The notes beneath the pieces are model-generated. The model saw only the letters and a list, made by a program, of their open reading frames with translations, was not told the DNA's origin and ran no database searches. The translations under genes and the position numbers were made by a program. Positions 53,683 to 62,077 of a stretch of DNA of 64,000 nucleotides are shown here, one piece after another. The stretch covers positions 1-64,000 of the forward strand of contig JAFTPV010000014.1 in NCBI GenBank assembly GCA_017463125.1, given 5' to 3'. Source of the DNA: Clostridia bacterium. Its GTDB lineage: Bacteria; Bacillota; Clostridia; Oscillospirales; CAG-272. Position 1 is the first letter of the stretch, and every line of letters starts with the position of its first letter.

Positions 53683-54374
53683 GAGCGGATATTGGAATTA
53701 TAGGGGCGATGGTACCCGAGGTCGAGGGGCTTGTCGCAAGGCTCACGGACGCCTCTAGTGAAACTGTCAGCGGTATAACCTTCCATACGGGGCTTTTGCT
53801 CGGCAAGAGAGTCGTTATAGCGCAGTGCGGTATCGGCAAGGTGTTTGCCGCTATTTGCTGCGAAATAATGATACTTAAATATTCACCTTCACTCATTGTC
53901 AACACGGGCGTTGGCGGCGCTCTCTCACCGGAGCTTAAAACCGGCGACATCGTTATCGCCGATAAGCTATGTCAGCGGGATATGGATACCTCACCGATAG
54001 GCGACCCGAAGGGACTTATCTCCGGTATTAATAAAATCTACTTTGACACCGACGAGCGCGCAAGAGGTATACTCACCTCGGCGGCAGAGAGGCTCGGCCT
54101 TCACGCTATGGTCGGCACTATCGCAACGGGTGACCAGTTTATCGCCTCGGCGGAGGATAAAAACAGGATACTTGCGGACTTTCCGTCGGTTGCGTGCGAG
54201 ATGGAGGGAGGAGCGGTTGCTCACGCGGCGTATATTAATGACACCCCATTTATCGTAATACGCGCGATCTCCGACTCGGCAGACGGCGAGGCAACTATGG
54301 ACTATCCCACATTCCTGCCACTTGCGGCAGAGAACTCGCAAAACCTTACCCTCGCTCTTGTAAAAGAATGGTGA
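53679..54374 (+). CDS. mtnN: 5'-methylthioadenosine/S-adenosylhomocysteine nucleosidase
   Basis: 231 residues. IGIIGAMVPEVEGLV near 4-18 (Glu of the active site), GVGGAL near 77, GDQFIAS and CEMEGGAVAH near 171-180, ISDSADGE near 200. Removes adenine from SAH or MTA, giving the substrate of LuxS. ATGA overlap with luxS. Element E's hairpin at 54460-54482 lies behind it as a terminator. Confidence 0.96.
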   Translation: MRADIGIIGAMVPEVEGLVARLTDASSETVSGITFHTGLLLGKRVVIAQCGIGKVFAAICCEIMILKYSPSLIVNTGVGGALSPELKTGDIVIADKLCQRDMDTSPIGDPKGLISGINKIYFDTDERARGILTSAAERLGLHAMVGTIATGDQFIASAEDKNRILADFPSVACEMEGGAVAHAAYINDTPFIVIRAISDSADGEATMDYPTFLPLAAENSQNLTLALVKEW

Positions 54375-54453
54375 CTGCGCGCCGCCTCCGCGCAAATTAG
54401 AAATTAGAAATGACACGCACAAATCTGTCAAGTCGATTTATGATCCGGAAAAA

Positions 54454-54556
54454 ATCACGGTGTCCGAAAAAAACGGACACCGCTTTTGTTTTTTTGTGTG
54501 ACAACAATGGAAGAAAGCTTTTTTGTTCCGCGACAAATGGAGTTTGCGTTGTTTAT
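54454..54556 (-). ncRNA. Element E: third XRE-associated element, diverged
   Basis: On the minus strand it carries acgcaaactccatttgtcgc, ggaacaaaaaagc and a hairpin with the same seven-T loop as F and G. The hairpin stem is ggtgtccg/cggacacc instead of ggcgccc/gggcgc, i.e. changed on both sides. Upstream on the minus strand are a TATAAT (54583-54578) and GAGGAGGTG, but no ATG follows in frame. On the plus strand the hairpin plus T-run ends the azlC-mtnN transcript. It lies beside an XRE remnant in the same relative order as F/XRE2 and G/XRE1. Confidence 0.6.
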
Positions 54557-54648
54557 GTTTTCACCTCCTCGAAGAGTATTATACAACAAAATTTTACGTT
54601 TTGGTGATTTTACTATTAATAAGTTGTTGAAAAAAATGCAGTAAATTT

Positions 54649-54729
54649 CACATAACTCTCGCGAGATATTATAACGTATCCCTCGATTACCTCGCGGGAC
54701 TTATCGAAACTCCTAGAAAATTGAATTGA
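54649..54729 (+). pseudogene. C-terminal remnant of an XRE regulator
   Basis: The frame reads HITLARYYNVSLDYLAGLIE and TPRKLN then stop, nearly the same as the end of XRE2. A stop at 54628-54630 and the lack of any HTH upstream show the gene has lost its N-terminal two thirds. Confidence 0.85.
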
Positions 54730-54827
54730 TTTTGATACGTGGGACGGCGACTCGAAGTCCCGAGAAAGCCTTCCCCAAGGGGAAGCCTATGTATCTGTAC
54801 CTCTGCACCCTTAACTCATAACTAAAA

Positions 54828-54876
54828 AACCGACTCGCACCTGAAAATCGGGCATACGAGTCGGTTTTTCTTTGTT
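54828..54876. terminator. Bidirectional terminator downstream of pgsA
   Basis: Stem aaaaaccgactcg with cgagtcggttttt and a loop of about 19 nt. Faces pgsA (minus strand). Confidence 0.88.
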
Positions 54877-54888
54877 TTTTACTATTAA

Positions 54889-55482
54889 TTACTGTTTTTT
54901 AGGGAGATTGTTAATAAGCAGCTTCGCACCGTCTATGGTATAGAGGACAAAGGATGTGAGCATTATCGCAACGGAGGCGGCGATGCAGCCTGCCGATACT
55001 GCCTCGGGAATGTATATCCACAGGACGTGGAGAAGGATTACGCTGTGGAGCACGACGGTGTTAAGCTTGCCGTGCCAGACAGCGCCTACCACGATGTCCG
55101 TCTTTTTGAAAAGCACAAGACGGAGTATAAAGCTCGTCAGCTCCTTGATTATCATTATAATAAGCGGGATAAGCATAAGAGGGAAGCGGGTCACGAGGCA
55201 GAAGAGCACCGCAATCTGCGTCAGCTTGTCCGCTATCGGATCAATTGCCTTACCAAAATCGCTTACCATATTGAAGCGTCTGGCGATGAAGCCGTCAACA
55301 ATGTCGGTTATGGACGATAGCACTATGACGACAGCCGCCAACACAAGCTCGCCTGTGAGATATAGCCAGAGTATCACGGGTATCAGCGCAAGGCGTAAAA
55401 ATGACAGCATATTAGGTATAGTAAGTATTTGTTCTTTAGTAAAAATCGAGGACTTTCTTGCCTCTTTTAATTCTTCACTCAT
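54889..55482 (-). CDS. pgsA: CDP-diacylglycerol-glycerol-3-phosphate 3-phosphatidyltransferase
   Basis: 197 residues from ATG 55482; a GTG three codons earlier overlaps the GAGGTG site. CDP-alcohol phosphotransferase motif complete: DGFIARRFNMVSDFGKAIDP, i.e. DG-x2-AR-x8-G-x3-D-x3-D. Five to six membrane helices. Makes phosphatidylglycerol-phosphate. Confidence 0.93.
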   Translation of the reverse strand: MSEELKEARKSSIFTKEQILTIPNMLSFLRLALIPVILWLYLTGELVLAAVVIVLSSITDIVDGFIARRFNMVSDFGKAIDPIADKLTQIAVLFCLVTRFPLMLIPLIIMIIKELTSFILRLVLFKKTDIVVGAVWHGKLNTVVLHSVILLHVLWIYIPEAVSAGCIAASVAIMLTSFVLYTIDGAKLLINNLPKKQ

Positions 55483-55629
55483 TTCTTCCACACCTCAAAA
55501 GCATATATAATAATAATTGTAACCTTAAATCAGCCTTAAATCAAGAATAATTTGTAAACTTTTCATTTTTTGGGAGAAAAATGAAGAAAAAGGGCGTGGG
55601 TTCGCTTTTTTCTTCGGCAAGAAAAAACA

Positions 55630-55661
55630 AGATACGGAATAGCCCGGCTATTCCGTATCTA
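55630..55661 (-). terminator. Terminator of mscL
   Basis: Stem gatacggaatag with ctattccgtatc, then TTGTTTTTTC on the minus strand, four bases after the mscL stop. Confidence 0.85.
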
Positions 55662-55664
55662 TGA

Positions 55665-56267
55665 TCAGTCCTTTTTGAGAAGATCGCGTATTTCCTTGAG
55701 AAGATCCTCGGTAGTGGGATTGGCAAGACGGTCAACCCTTGCCTTCTCCTCGGCGGCAGCCTTTTCTTCCTCTGCCTTCTTTGCCTTCTCCGCATAGTAG
55801 GCGGAAACAGCAGCCTTGTCGGAGAACTTGATGCCGAGCTTCTTCATCTCGCGGCGCTCCTCCTTCGTGGGCTTGCCCTCGGAGATGCTGTGCGCGAGTG
55901 CTTCCTGGCTCTCTCTTACCTTATTTATCACCTTAACGATAGTGAAGAGGGTGATAGCGATAAGAAGGAAGTTGATGATGGCGTTGATAAACGCGCCCCA
56001 ATCTATGTAGATGGAGTTTGCAAGGTCGAGAACCTGAAGTCCTGCCTCGTCAGTCGTGTACGCGGGCTGAAGAACTGTGAAAAGCTCTGCGAGAGTGTCC
56101 TTTGAGAGCACCATTGCGAGCAGCCAGTTCGTTATAGGCTTCAGTACGTAGTTGCAGAGTCCGTTTACCACAGCGGTGAACGAGCTACCGACGATAACAC
56201 CGACGGCCATATCAATAACGTTGCCTCGGGTTATGAATTTTTTGAATTCGCCAAAGAATTTTTTCAT
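55665..56267 (-). CDS. mscL: Large-conductance mechanosensitive channel
   Basis: 200 residues, longer than the usual ~130-150. N-terminal amphipathic helix and TM1 with FKKFITRGNVIDMAVGVIVGSSFTAVV, periplasmic loop, TM2 around FINAIINFLLIAITLFTIVKVIN, then an extended Lys/Glu/Ala coiled-coil C-terminus (about 120-195). The pore Gly/Ala pattern is intact. Releases osmolytes on hypo-osmotic shock. AAGGAG before ATG 56267. Confidence 0.95.
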   Translation of the reverse strand: MKKFFGEFKKFITRGNVIDMAVGVIVGSSFTAVVNGLCNYVLKPITNWLLAMVLSKDTLAELFTVLQPAYTTDEAGLQVLDLANSIYIDWGAFINAIINFLLIAITLFTIVKVINKVRESQEALAHSISEGKPTKEERREMKKLGIKFSDKAAVSAYYAEKAKKAEEEKAAAEEKARVDRLANPTTEDLLKEIRDLLKKD

Positions 56268-56346
56268 AATGACTCCTTTGTGGAAAAATGTAAATTAATG
56301 ACGAATTAATTATACACTTATGAAAGGATTTTGTCAATAGGAAAAT

Positions 56347-57312
56347 TTATGTATCTATTTTTGACGACTCGCGCTCCTTAAGCTCGCATTTTATCAAAAT
56401 ACTGCTTTCAAATGCCTCGCCCTTTATCTTCGCCATAAGCGAGGTCGCAAGAGCCTTGCAGGTATTTTCTATCTCGTGGCTGATGGAGGAGAGTGACGGG
56501 GTGCTGTAAGCGGAGGTGTGAGCGTCGTCTATTCCGATTATGGCAACGTCCTCAGGAACCCTGACACCGTGCTCGGCAAAGGCGCGCATAGCGCCCATAG
56601 CGACTCTGTCGTAGGCACAGATTATGGCTCTGGGGAGGCTTTTTTTGTTTATCAGGTCAAGCGCGCCAAGATACCCGCCGCGCTCAAATCTTTCGGAAGC
56701 TGTGACGAAATATTCCTCGTTTACCTTTCCCAAAACCTTTTTTATAGCTGATCTTACCATCTGGCGCCTGCCGTTTGTGTGCGGCTCACCGATAAAGCCG
56801 ACACTCTGCACGCCCGCGCGCTTCCATGCCAGAACGGCGTCGGTTATAGGCGATTGAAGATCCTTTTTTACGTTAATGGTGCCAACGCTTTTGCTAAAGC
56901 AGTTGACTGTGGCTATCGGTATTTCGTTTTTTGGCGTAATTTCGGCATGGCCGTTTATTAAAATAATTCCGTCGACGGGCTGGAATCTTTCGTAATACTC
57001 GATGAGCCTCGCCTCACATTCGGCAGAAAAGCCCGTTTCGGCAACAGCTACCTCGGAATTGTATTTAGAAAGATACCTTTGCATTTTGGAGATGAAGGCG
57101 GAGTAGTACGTGCTGTCAAATTCGGGGCATATAACCGCAAAAACAAGCCCCGGGTATTCAGCTCGGTAAAACTTTTTAAAGCAGCCATTCGCCTTGGCTA
57201 CCTCGAATATCATATCTCTTGTCTGCTCATTAACCTCAGGACTCAGCGCAAACGCCTTTGACGCTGTGGAGGTTGAAACGTGGGCTAGCCTTGCAAGCTC
57301 GGTCAGAGTCAT
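56347..57312 (-). CDS. LacI-family transcriptional repressor
   Basis: 321 residues from ATG 57312 (AAGGAGCGG upstream). N-terminal HTH TLTELARLAHVSTSTASKAF with hinge helix, then a periplasmic-binding-protein-like effector domain with IIGIDDAHTSAYSTPSLSSI near 250. It is divergent from the isomerase operon, and a 16-bp palindrome in the shared region is a candidate operator. Ligand unknown but probably the sugar handled by the operon. Confidence 0.93.
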   Translation of the reverse strand: MTLTELARLAHVSTSTASKAFALSPEVNEQTRDMIFEVAKANGCFKKFYRAEYPGLVFAVICPEFDSTYYSAFISKMQRYLSKYNSEVAVAETGFSAECEARLIEYYERFQPVDGIILINGHAEITPKNEIPIATVNCFSKSVGTINVKKDLQSPITDAVLAWKRAGVQSVGFIGEPHTNGRRQMVRSAIKKVLGKVNEEYFVTASERFERGGYLGALDLINKKSLPRAIICAYDRVAMGAMRAFAEHGVRVPEDVAIIGIDDAHTSAYSTPSLSSISHEIENTCKALATSLMAKIKGEAFESSILIKCELKERESSKIDT

Positions 57313-57389
57313 TTTATCCGCTCCTTCGTTTAGTAAGGATATTATACAACAAAATAAGGAAAATGGCAATAGAAAAGGGGCAATTAATT

Positions 57390-57405
57390 TCGAAAAACTT
57401 TTCGA
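57390..57405. promoter_or_regulatory. Candidate LacI-family operator
   Basis: TCGAAAA-AC-TTTTCGA, a perfect 7+2+7 palindrome 11 bases upstream of the -35 box. Spacing and symmetry fit a LacI-family site, although the centre is AC rather than CG. No second copy was seen in the window. Confidence 0.6.
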
Positions 57406-57416
57406 TGTGTAAATTA

Positions 57417-57445
57417 TTGATTTTCGTTTTTTTAGGGGCTATAAT
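57417..57445 (+). promoter_or_regulatory. Promoter of the sugar operon
   Basis: TTGATT (57417-57422), 17-bp spacer, TATAAT (57440-57445), 44 bases before the ATG. Confidence 0.85.
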
Positions 57446-57489
57446 TGAAATGTAAAAATAAAAATACTACCGGAAAGGATTTTTTCAAT

Positions 57490-58839
57490 ATGGTAAAAGC
57501 TGCTTTCGTAGGCTTCGGTGAGGTCAACACACCGAGAGAAATAATAGTTGACAAATGTGCTGTGGCCGAGGCTGGTCTTGTTAAAGAGGGAATGGAGCTT
57601 GTTACCAGCATCTATCCCATAACCGACGACTATGAGGAAAAGGATATAAAGAGGGCTGTCGCGGCTCTCTCGGGCAAGGATTTTGACACCCTCGTTCTCT
57701 GTATCGCAGGCTGGATTCCAACACACGCAGTAGTGAAGGTTGCCGAGCATTTCCGCCATAAGCCTATGGTTCTTTGGGGACTTTGCGGTTGGATAGAGGG
57801 GGACAGACTTGTTACCACCGCTGACCAGGCAGGCACGAGCGCTCTTCGCAAGACCTTTTATGACCTTGGATATAATTTCAAGTACGTATACGATATTATC
57901 GGACTTCCTTCAAGAACTAAAAAGGTATACAACTTTGCGCTCGCGGCATCGGCAAGAGAAAAGCTCCGCCACGCGAGAGTCGGTATGGCAGGCTACCGCG
58001 ATATGAACCTCTACGGCACGCTCTACGACGGCGCGTCATTAAAGCGCGAGGTAGGACCCGAGATTGAAACGTTTGAGATGCTTGAGATAGAGCAGAGAGC
58101 CAAGGAGGTTTCCGACGAGGAAATTCAGGCAGTTATAGATAACTGTATGTCAAAGTGGACATTTCTTAAGCCCGCGAATCCCGAGTCAATGAAGAAGGCG
58201 GCAAAATACTACCTTGCGACAAAGGCAATCTGTGACGAGCGAGGCTACGGCGCTGTATCTCTTAAGGACGTTGACGGAATGAAGAAGCTGCTCGGCTTCC
58301 CGCCCGCACCTATATTTATGCTTCTCTCCGACGAGGCAGGACTCTGCACGGTTCCGGAGAACGATTCTCTCGGCAACGTAACGCAGCTTATGGTCAAGTA
58401 TCTGACAGGACAGTGCGCTTTCTATCTTGAGTTTTACGAGTTCTTTGAGGACAGAGTGCTTGCGGGTGTTCCCGACTACGTTCCCGCAGAGGTTGTTGAC
58501 GGCAGGGTTACCGTTATGCCCGCCGCATTCGGCGAGCTTTCAGAGGGTATACTCAACGTAAGTAAGGTCAAGCCCGGCAAGGTTACTATGTGCCGTCTTA
58601 CCTCTATCGACGGTGAGTATTATATGCACATGGTTGTCGGTGATGCACTTTCCCCTAGAAAATGGGAGGAGGCAGGCTGGACTCAGCCCGCACCCCAGCT
58701 CCCCGGTCTTGAGATACTTCTCGATGACGTAGAGGACTTTACCGACAAGGTTATGTGCCAGCACTATATAATCTCTTACGGTGACAACACAGAGGCTATA
58801 ACCAACCTTTGCGATATGCTTGGTATTGAAATTATTTAA
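57490..58839 (+). CDS. Fucose/arabinose isomerase-fold sugar isomerase family protein
   Basis: 449 residues from ATG 57490 (AAAGGA nine bases upstream). The N-terminal Rossmann-like domain and the central region resemble the L-fucose/L-arabinose isomerase superfamily (TLVLCIAGWIPTHAVVKVAEHF, PMVLWGLCGW), and the C-terminal part has a beta-rich fucose-isomerase-like domain with GVPDYVPAEVVDGRVTVMP. Exact sugar not readable. First gene of a three-gene LacI-controlled operon with a ceramidase-like hydrolase and an MFS transporter. Confidence 0.8.
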   Translation: MVKAAFVGFGEVNTPREIIVDKCAVAEAGLVKEGMELVTSIYPITDDYEEKDIKRAVAALSGKDFDTLVLCIAGWIPTHAVVKVAEHFRHKPMVLWGLCGWIEGDRLVTTADQAGTSALRKTFYDLGYNFKYVYDIIGLPSRTKKVYNFALAASAREKLRHARVGMAGYRDMNLYGTLYDGASLKREVGPEIETFEMLEIEQRAKEVSDEEIQAVIDNCMSKWTFLKPANPESMKKAAKYYLATKAICDERGYGAVSLKDVDGMKKLLGFPPAPIFMLLSDEAGLCTVPENDSLGNVTQLMVKYLTGQCAFYLEFYEFFEDRVLAGVPDYVPAEVVDGRVTVMPAAFGELSEGILNVSKVKPGKVTMCRLTSIDGEYYMHMVVGDALSPRKWEEAGWTQPAPQLPGLEILLDDVEDFTDKVMCQHYIISYGDNTEAITNLCDMLGIEII

Positions 58840-58852
58840 GGAGAAAAACAAA

Positions 58853-60394
58853 ATGTCTAAATTACTTATAGGCTGGGGAGAGGAGAGCCTCGTTCCTACG
58901 AAGAAGGTCCGCCTTGCAGGACAGTTTTACGAGAGAATTTCACAGTTCGTTGAGTCGGAGATAACCGCAACCGCTATGGCAGTAGAAGCAGACGGTGAGC
59001 AGATGATAATGATTTCTGCCGATATGACGAGTATTCCCGACTACGTTCTTGAAATGGTAAGAGAGAAGGTGGGTAAGGAGTGTCAGGGCTTTGACCCTAT
59101 GAAGCTTATAATAGCCGCAACCCACACTCACACCTCCCACACACTTGCAGCTCCCGATGGATATAAGGCGAAAGGCAATCTTCCCATAGCTACCACAAGG
59201 GATATCCTTGCTGAGTTTATGCCTCCCGAGAAGGAATACAAGGCCCTCGTTACTGCTGACGACTCTGTAATAGACCCGAAGGAAGCATCTCTCTTTGTAA
59301 GCGAGCAGATTTCAAAGGCGGCTATCAAGGCTTGGAAATGCCGTAAAGCTGCAATGTTCTCAAACGAGTTCGGCAGAGCTGCCGTCGGTATGTGCAGAAG
59401 AGTTCATTACGACGACGGAACGTCGGAAATGTGGGGCGATACAAACTCTGCGAATTTCGTAGCGCTTGAGGGCGGAAACGACTCGGGCATCGAGCTTCTT
59501 TACATATTCGATACAGATAAAAAGCTGACGGGTGTTGTTGCAAATATTGCTTGTCCCTCGCAGATTTTAGAGCAGCGCAGCTTCATCTCCGCTGACTATT
59601 GGGGAAGAGCAAAGGCTATAATCCGTGAAAAGCTGGGTAAGGACATTTATCTTCTCGGACTTGGCGGTGCAGGCGGCGACCAGTGTCCAAGAGACCTTGT
59701 AAGATGGGTTCAGCCCGAAACTCCTATCGACGACCCCCATGTTATAAGACCTCTTCCCTTAAAGCATAAGGCAGACCCCTCTATGTTCGATATCTCCGGA
59801 TGTAACAAGGCAGGCAAGAGAGTTGCAAACGAGATTATCTCGGTTTACGAGGATATTGACAAGGACTCACTTATGGATGAAATGAGGTTCTGCCATAAGG
59901 TAAAGAGCCTTGATTTGCCTCTCAGAAAGGCAACAAAGGAAGAATATAATAAGGCGGTGCGTGAAATAGAGTATTACGTACAGAAGAATGCGGATAACGA
60001 CGTATTTACATACGCGGATAATGCAAAGATGTATGTACATTCGGGTACAATTCTCCGATACCGTATGCAGCAGACACAGGAAATTTACACTATTGAGTAC
60101 CACGCCGTGCGCTTCGGTCCCGTTGCATTCGTTACTAACCCCTTCGAGCTATTTCTCGATTACGGTAACAGAATCAAGGCGAGAAGCTATGCAGAGCAGA
60201 CCTTTATCGTTCAGCTCTGCTGCGGTCAGGGCGGATATCTCCCCACCGAGAAGGCGGAAAAAGCGGGCCACTACTCCGCATACATCACCTCTGGCAAGGT
60301 TGGACACGAGGGCGGCGACCTGCTTGTAAGAGAGCAGCTTAAGGATATTGCCGATATGTTCTGCGGCGAGGAAATCTACGCAAAAACATGGTAA
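58853..60394 (+). CDS. Neutral/alkaline ceramidase-like hydrolase family protein
   Basis: 513 residues from ATG 58853 behind AAGGAG. The N-terminal part matches the neutral/alkaline non-lysosomal ceramidase-like family: an opening domain then the metal-type motif ATHTHTSHT near 92, GGAGGDQCPRDL near 275. It lacks a signal peptide, so it probably acts inside the cell, unlike secreted ceramidases. Genes of this family next to sugar isomerases and transporters are common in gut anaerobes, but the substrate is not established. Confidence 0.78.
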   Translation: MSKLLIGWGEESLVPTKKVRLAGQFYERISQFVESEITATAMAVEADGEQMIMISADMTSIPDYVLEMVREKVGKECQGFDPMKLIIAATHTHTSHTLAAPDGYKAKGNLPIATTRDILAEFMPPEKEYKALVTADDSVIDPKEASLFVSEQISKAAIKAWKCRKAAMFSNEFGRAAVGMCRRVHYDDGTSEMWGDTNSANFVALEGGNDSGIELLYIFDTDKKLTGVVANIACPSQILEQRSFISADYWGRAKAIIREKLGKDIYLLGLGGAGGDQCPRDLVRWVQPETPIDDPHVIRPLPLKHKADPSMFDISGCNKAGKRVANEIISVYEDIDKDSLMDEMRFCHKVKSLDLPLRKATKEEYNKAVREIEYYVQKNADNDVFTYADNAKMYVHSGTILRYRMQQTQEIYTIEYHAVRFGPVAFVTNPFELFLDYGNRIKARSYAEQTFIVQLCCGQGGYLPTEKAEKAGHYSAYITSGKVGHEGGDLLVREQLKDIADMFCGEEIYAKTW

Positions 60395-61686
60395 ACTCTA
60401 AATTTAACGTCGAGCGCAATACGCATCTTCATTTTGAAAACAAGCATGTATCGAGGCACTTCTTTGTATTTCTTTTTGCTCTTTATGCGATAGTCTATAT
60501 GACAAAAAACTGCTTTAACGCAGCCCTTGCGGATATAGTAAACGAGGGAATACTGACAAAATCGCAAACAGGCTCAATAACTGCCGCATTTTATATAGTT
60601 TATGCTCCGCTTCAGATAGTCGGAGGCATGGCGGCAGACAGATTTAGTCCCCACCTTCTGATAAAGATAGGACTTATCGGCGGCGCTGTTGCAAACTCGG
60701 TAATATTCTTGAACCAGAACTATTATGTAATGCTTGTAACGTGGGTGCTTAATGCTATAATTCAGTTTGCCCTCTGGCCCTCCGTATTTAAGATTATGAC
60801 AAGCGAGCTTTGCCGCTCGGACAGAAAGCAGATGATATTTTATATGTCGCTTTCTTCAACGGTGGGACTTCTCGGAAACTATCTGCTTGCCGCGTTTCTG
60901 CCAAGCTGGGAGTATAATTTCTTCGTTTCGGCAATATTACTCTTGGGGCTTGCTATCGGTATTCACTTCTATGACAGGCATATTAATAAATATATGATAC
61001 CCGACAGGATAGAAGCGGAAAGCAAGACCGCCTCGCCCGCTACGGTTTACAGCGGCAGCTCTCTTAAGCTCTTCTGGTTCAGCGGAATGTTCCTGCTTCT
61101 TATCCCCGTGTTTGTAAGAAGCGTTATAGGTCAGGGAATAAAGAGTCTGTCTCCCACAATGATAATGGAAACATACGGTATATCTCCGCAAATTTCCAAC
61201 CTGCTTAACATCTTTATTATCATAGCGGGTATTGCGGGAACAATGCTGGTAAGATTTTTGCTTAAAGACAAAATGAGCGATATGGCAGGAATAGCAGTAT
61301 TCCTTATTCTCACGTTCGGTCTGTCGGTAGCTCTTCTTTTCTCGGACAACATTATCACAACAATGATAATCCTATGCCTAATGTCCACTACCTCAACAGC
61401 TCCGACACTTTTTATGTCCTATTTCAACTCGGGATTTTCAAAGTACGGTAAAAATGCCACCGCCACAGGTATATACAACACCGCAGGCAGCCTTGGTGTT
61501 TGCGCCTCGGGATATGTTATCGCCGTTATTGCCGACAATTTCGGCTGGGGTGTAACACAGGGTGTGTGGTGCGCTTCGCTTTTTGTCTCGGTTCTGGTCG
61601 CCTTGATACTTATTCCTATGAATAATAGATTCAGAAAAAAAGAAGCGGAGAGGGAAGCCCTCACCGCAAAGACGGAAAATCTCTAG
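60388..61686 (+). CDS. Major facilitator superfamily transporter
   Basis: 432 residues, about 12 membrane helices, overlapping the previous gene by seven bases. N-terminal pattern YMTKNCFNAALADIVNEGILTKSQ and GGMAADRFSPHLLIKIG are of the GlpT/UhpT-like organophosphate or sugar-acid group. Probably imports the substrate of the isomerase and hydrolase. Confidence 0.88.
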   Translation: MVNSKFNVERNTHLHFENKHVSRHFFVFLFALYAIVYMTKNCFNAALADIVNEGILTKSQTGSITAAFYIVYAPLQIVGGMAADRFSPHLLIKIGLIGGAVANSVIFLNQNYYVMLVTWVLNAIIQFALWPSVFKIMTSELCRSDRKQMIFYMSLSSTVGLLGNYLLAAFLPSWEYNFFVSAILLLGLAIGIHFYDRHINKYMIPDRIEAESKTASPATVYSGSSLKLFWFSGMFLLLIPVFVRSVIGQGIKSLSPTMIMETYGISPQISNLLNIFIIIAGIAGTMLVRFLLKDKMSDMAGIAVFLILTFGLSVALLFSDNIITTMIILCLMSTTSTAPTLFMSYFNSGFSKYGKNATATGIYNTAGSLGVCASGYVIAVIADNFGWGVTQGVWCASLFVSVLVALILIPMNNRFRKKEAEREALTAKTENL

Positions 61687-61689
61687 TTC

Positions 61690-61951
61690 TAAAGAAAACT
61701 CCCCGAAGCCCTAGCGTGATGTCCAGAACGGACAAATCACGCTAAACTACGATTGCCCTTGCGGGCAAGTTATCAGTTTAGATATGCTTCGCATAATTAT
61801 GATTAGCTTCGCCAAGTTTTAGGCTACAATGGCAATCATATCATAACGCTTGCTATGCAAGCTCATAACGGCGAGCCTCATAACTCTAAACTAAAACCAA
61901 CAGAAAAGAGAGGACATTTCGGCTATTAAACCGATTTGTTCTCTCTTTCTG
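61690..61951. repeat. Hairpin-rich interspersed repeat
   Basis: Includes agcgtgat/atcacgct with inner gtcc/ggac, ttgccc/gggcaa, atgc-ttc-gcat, gcttgc-tat-gcaagc, tandem cataac words, and a final 22-bp imperfect stem cagaaaagagaggac/ttctctctttctg. The part at about 61840-61905 is an inverted relative of the repeat inside the atp operon (36536-36720). The remaining bases to 62077 contain a palindrome atttgac-tagtcaaat and no gene. Confidence 0.75.
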
Positions 61952-62077
61952 TCGTTATATGGGTTTGGGCTTAGGCCATAGTGTATTTGACTAGTCAAAT
62001 GCGATGCTTGCACTTAGCAGTGTTTTTTAATTCTCCGCTAAGAACATTGCCCATTGGCGACGGGGAGTGCTTTTTTG

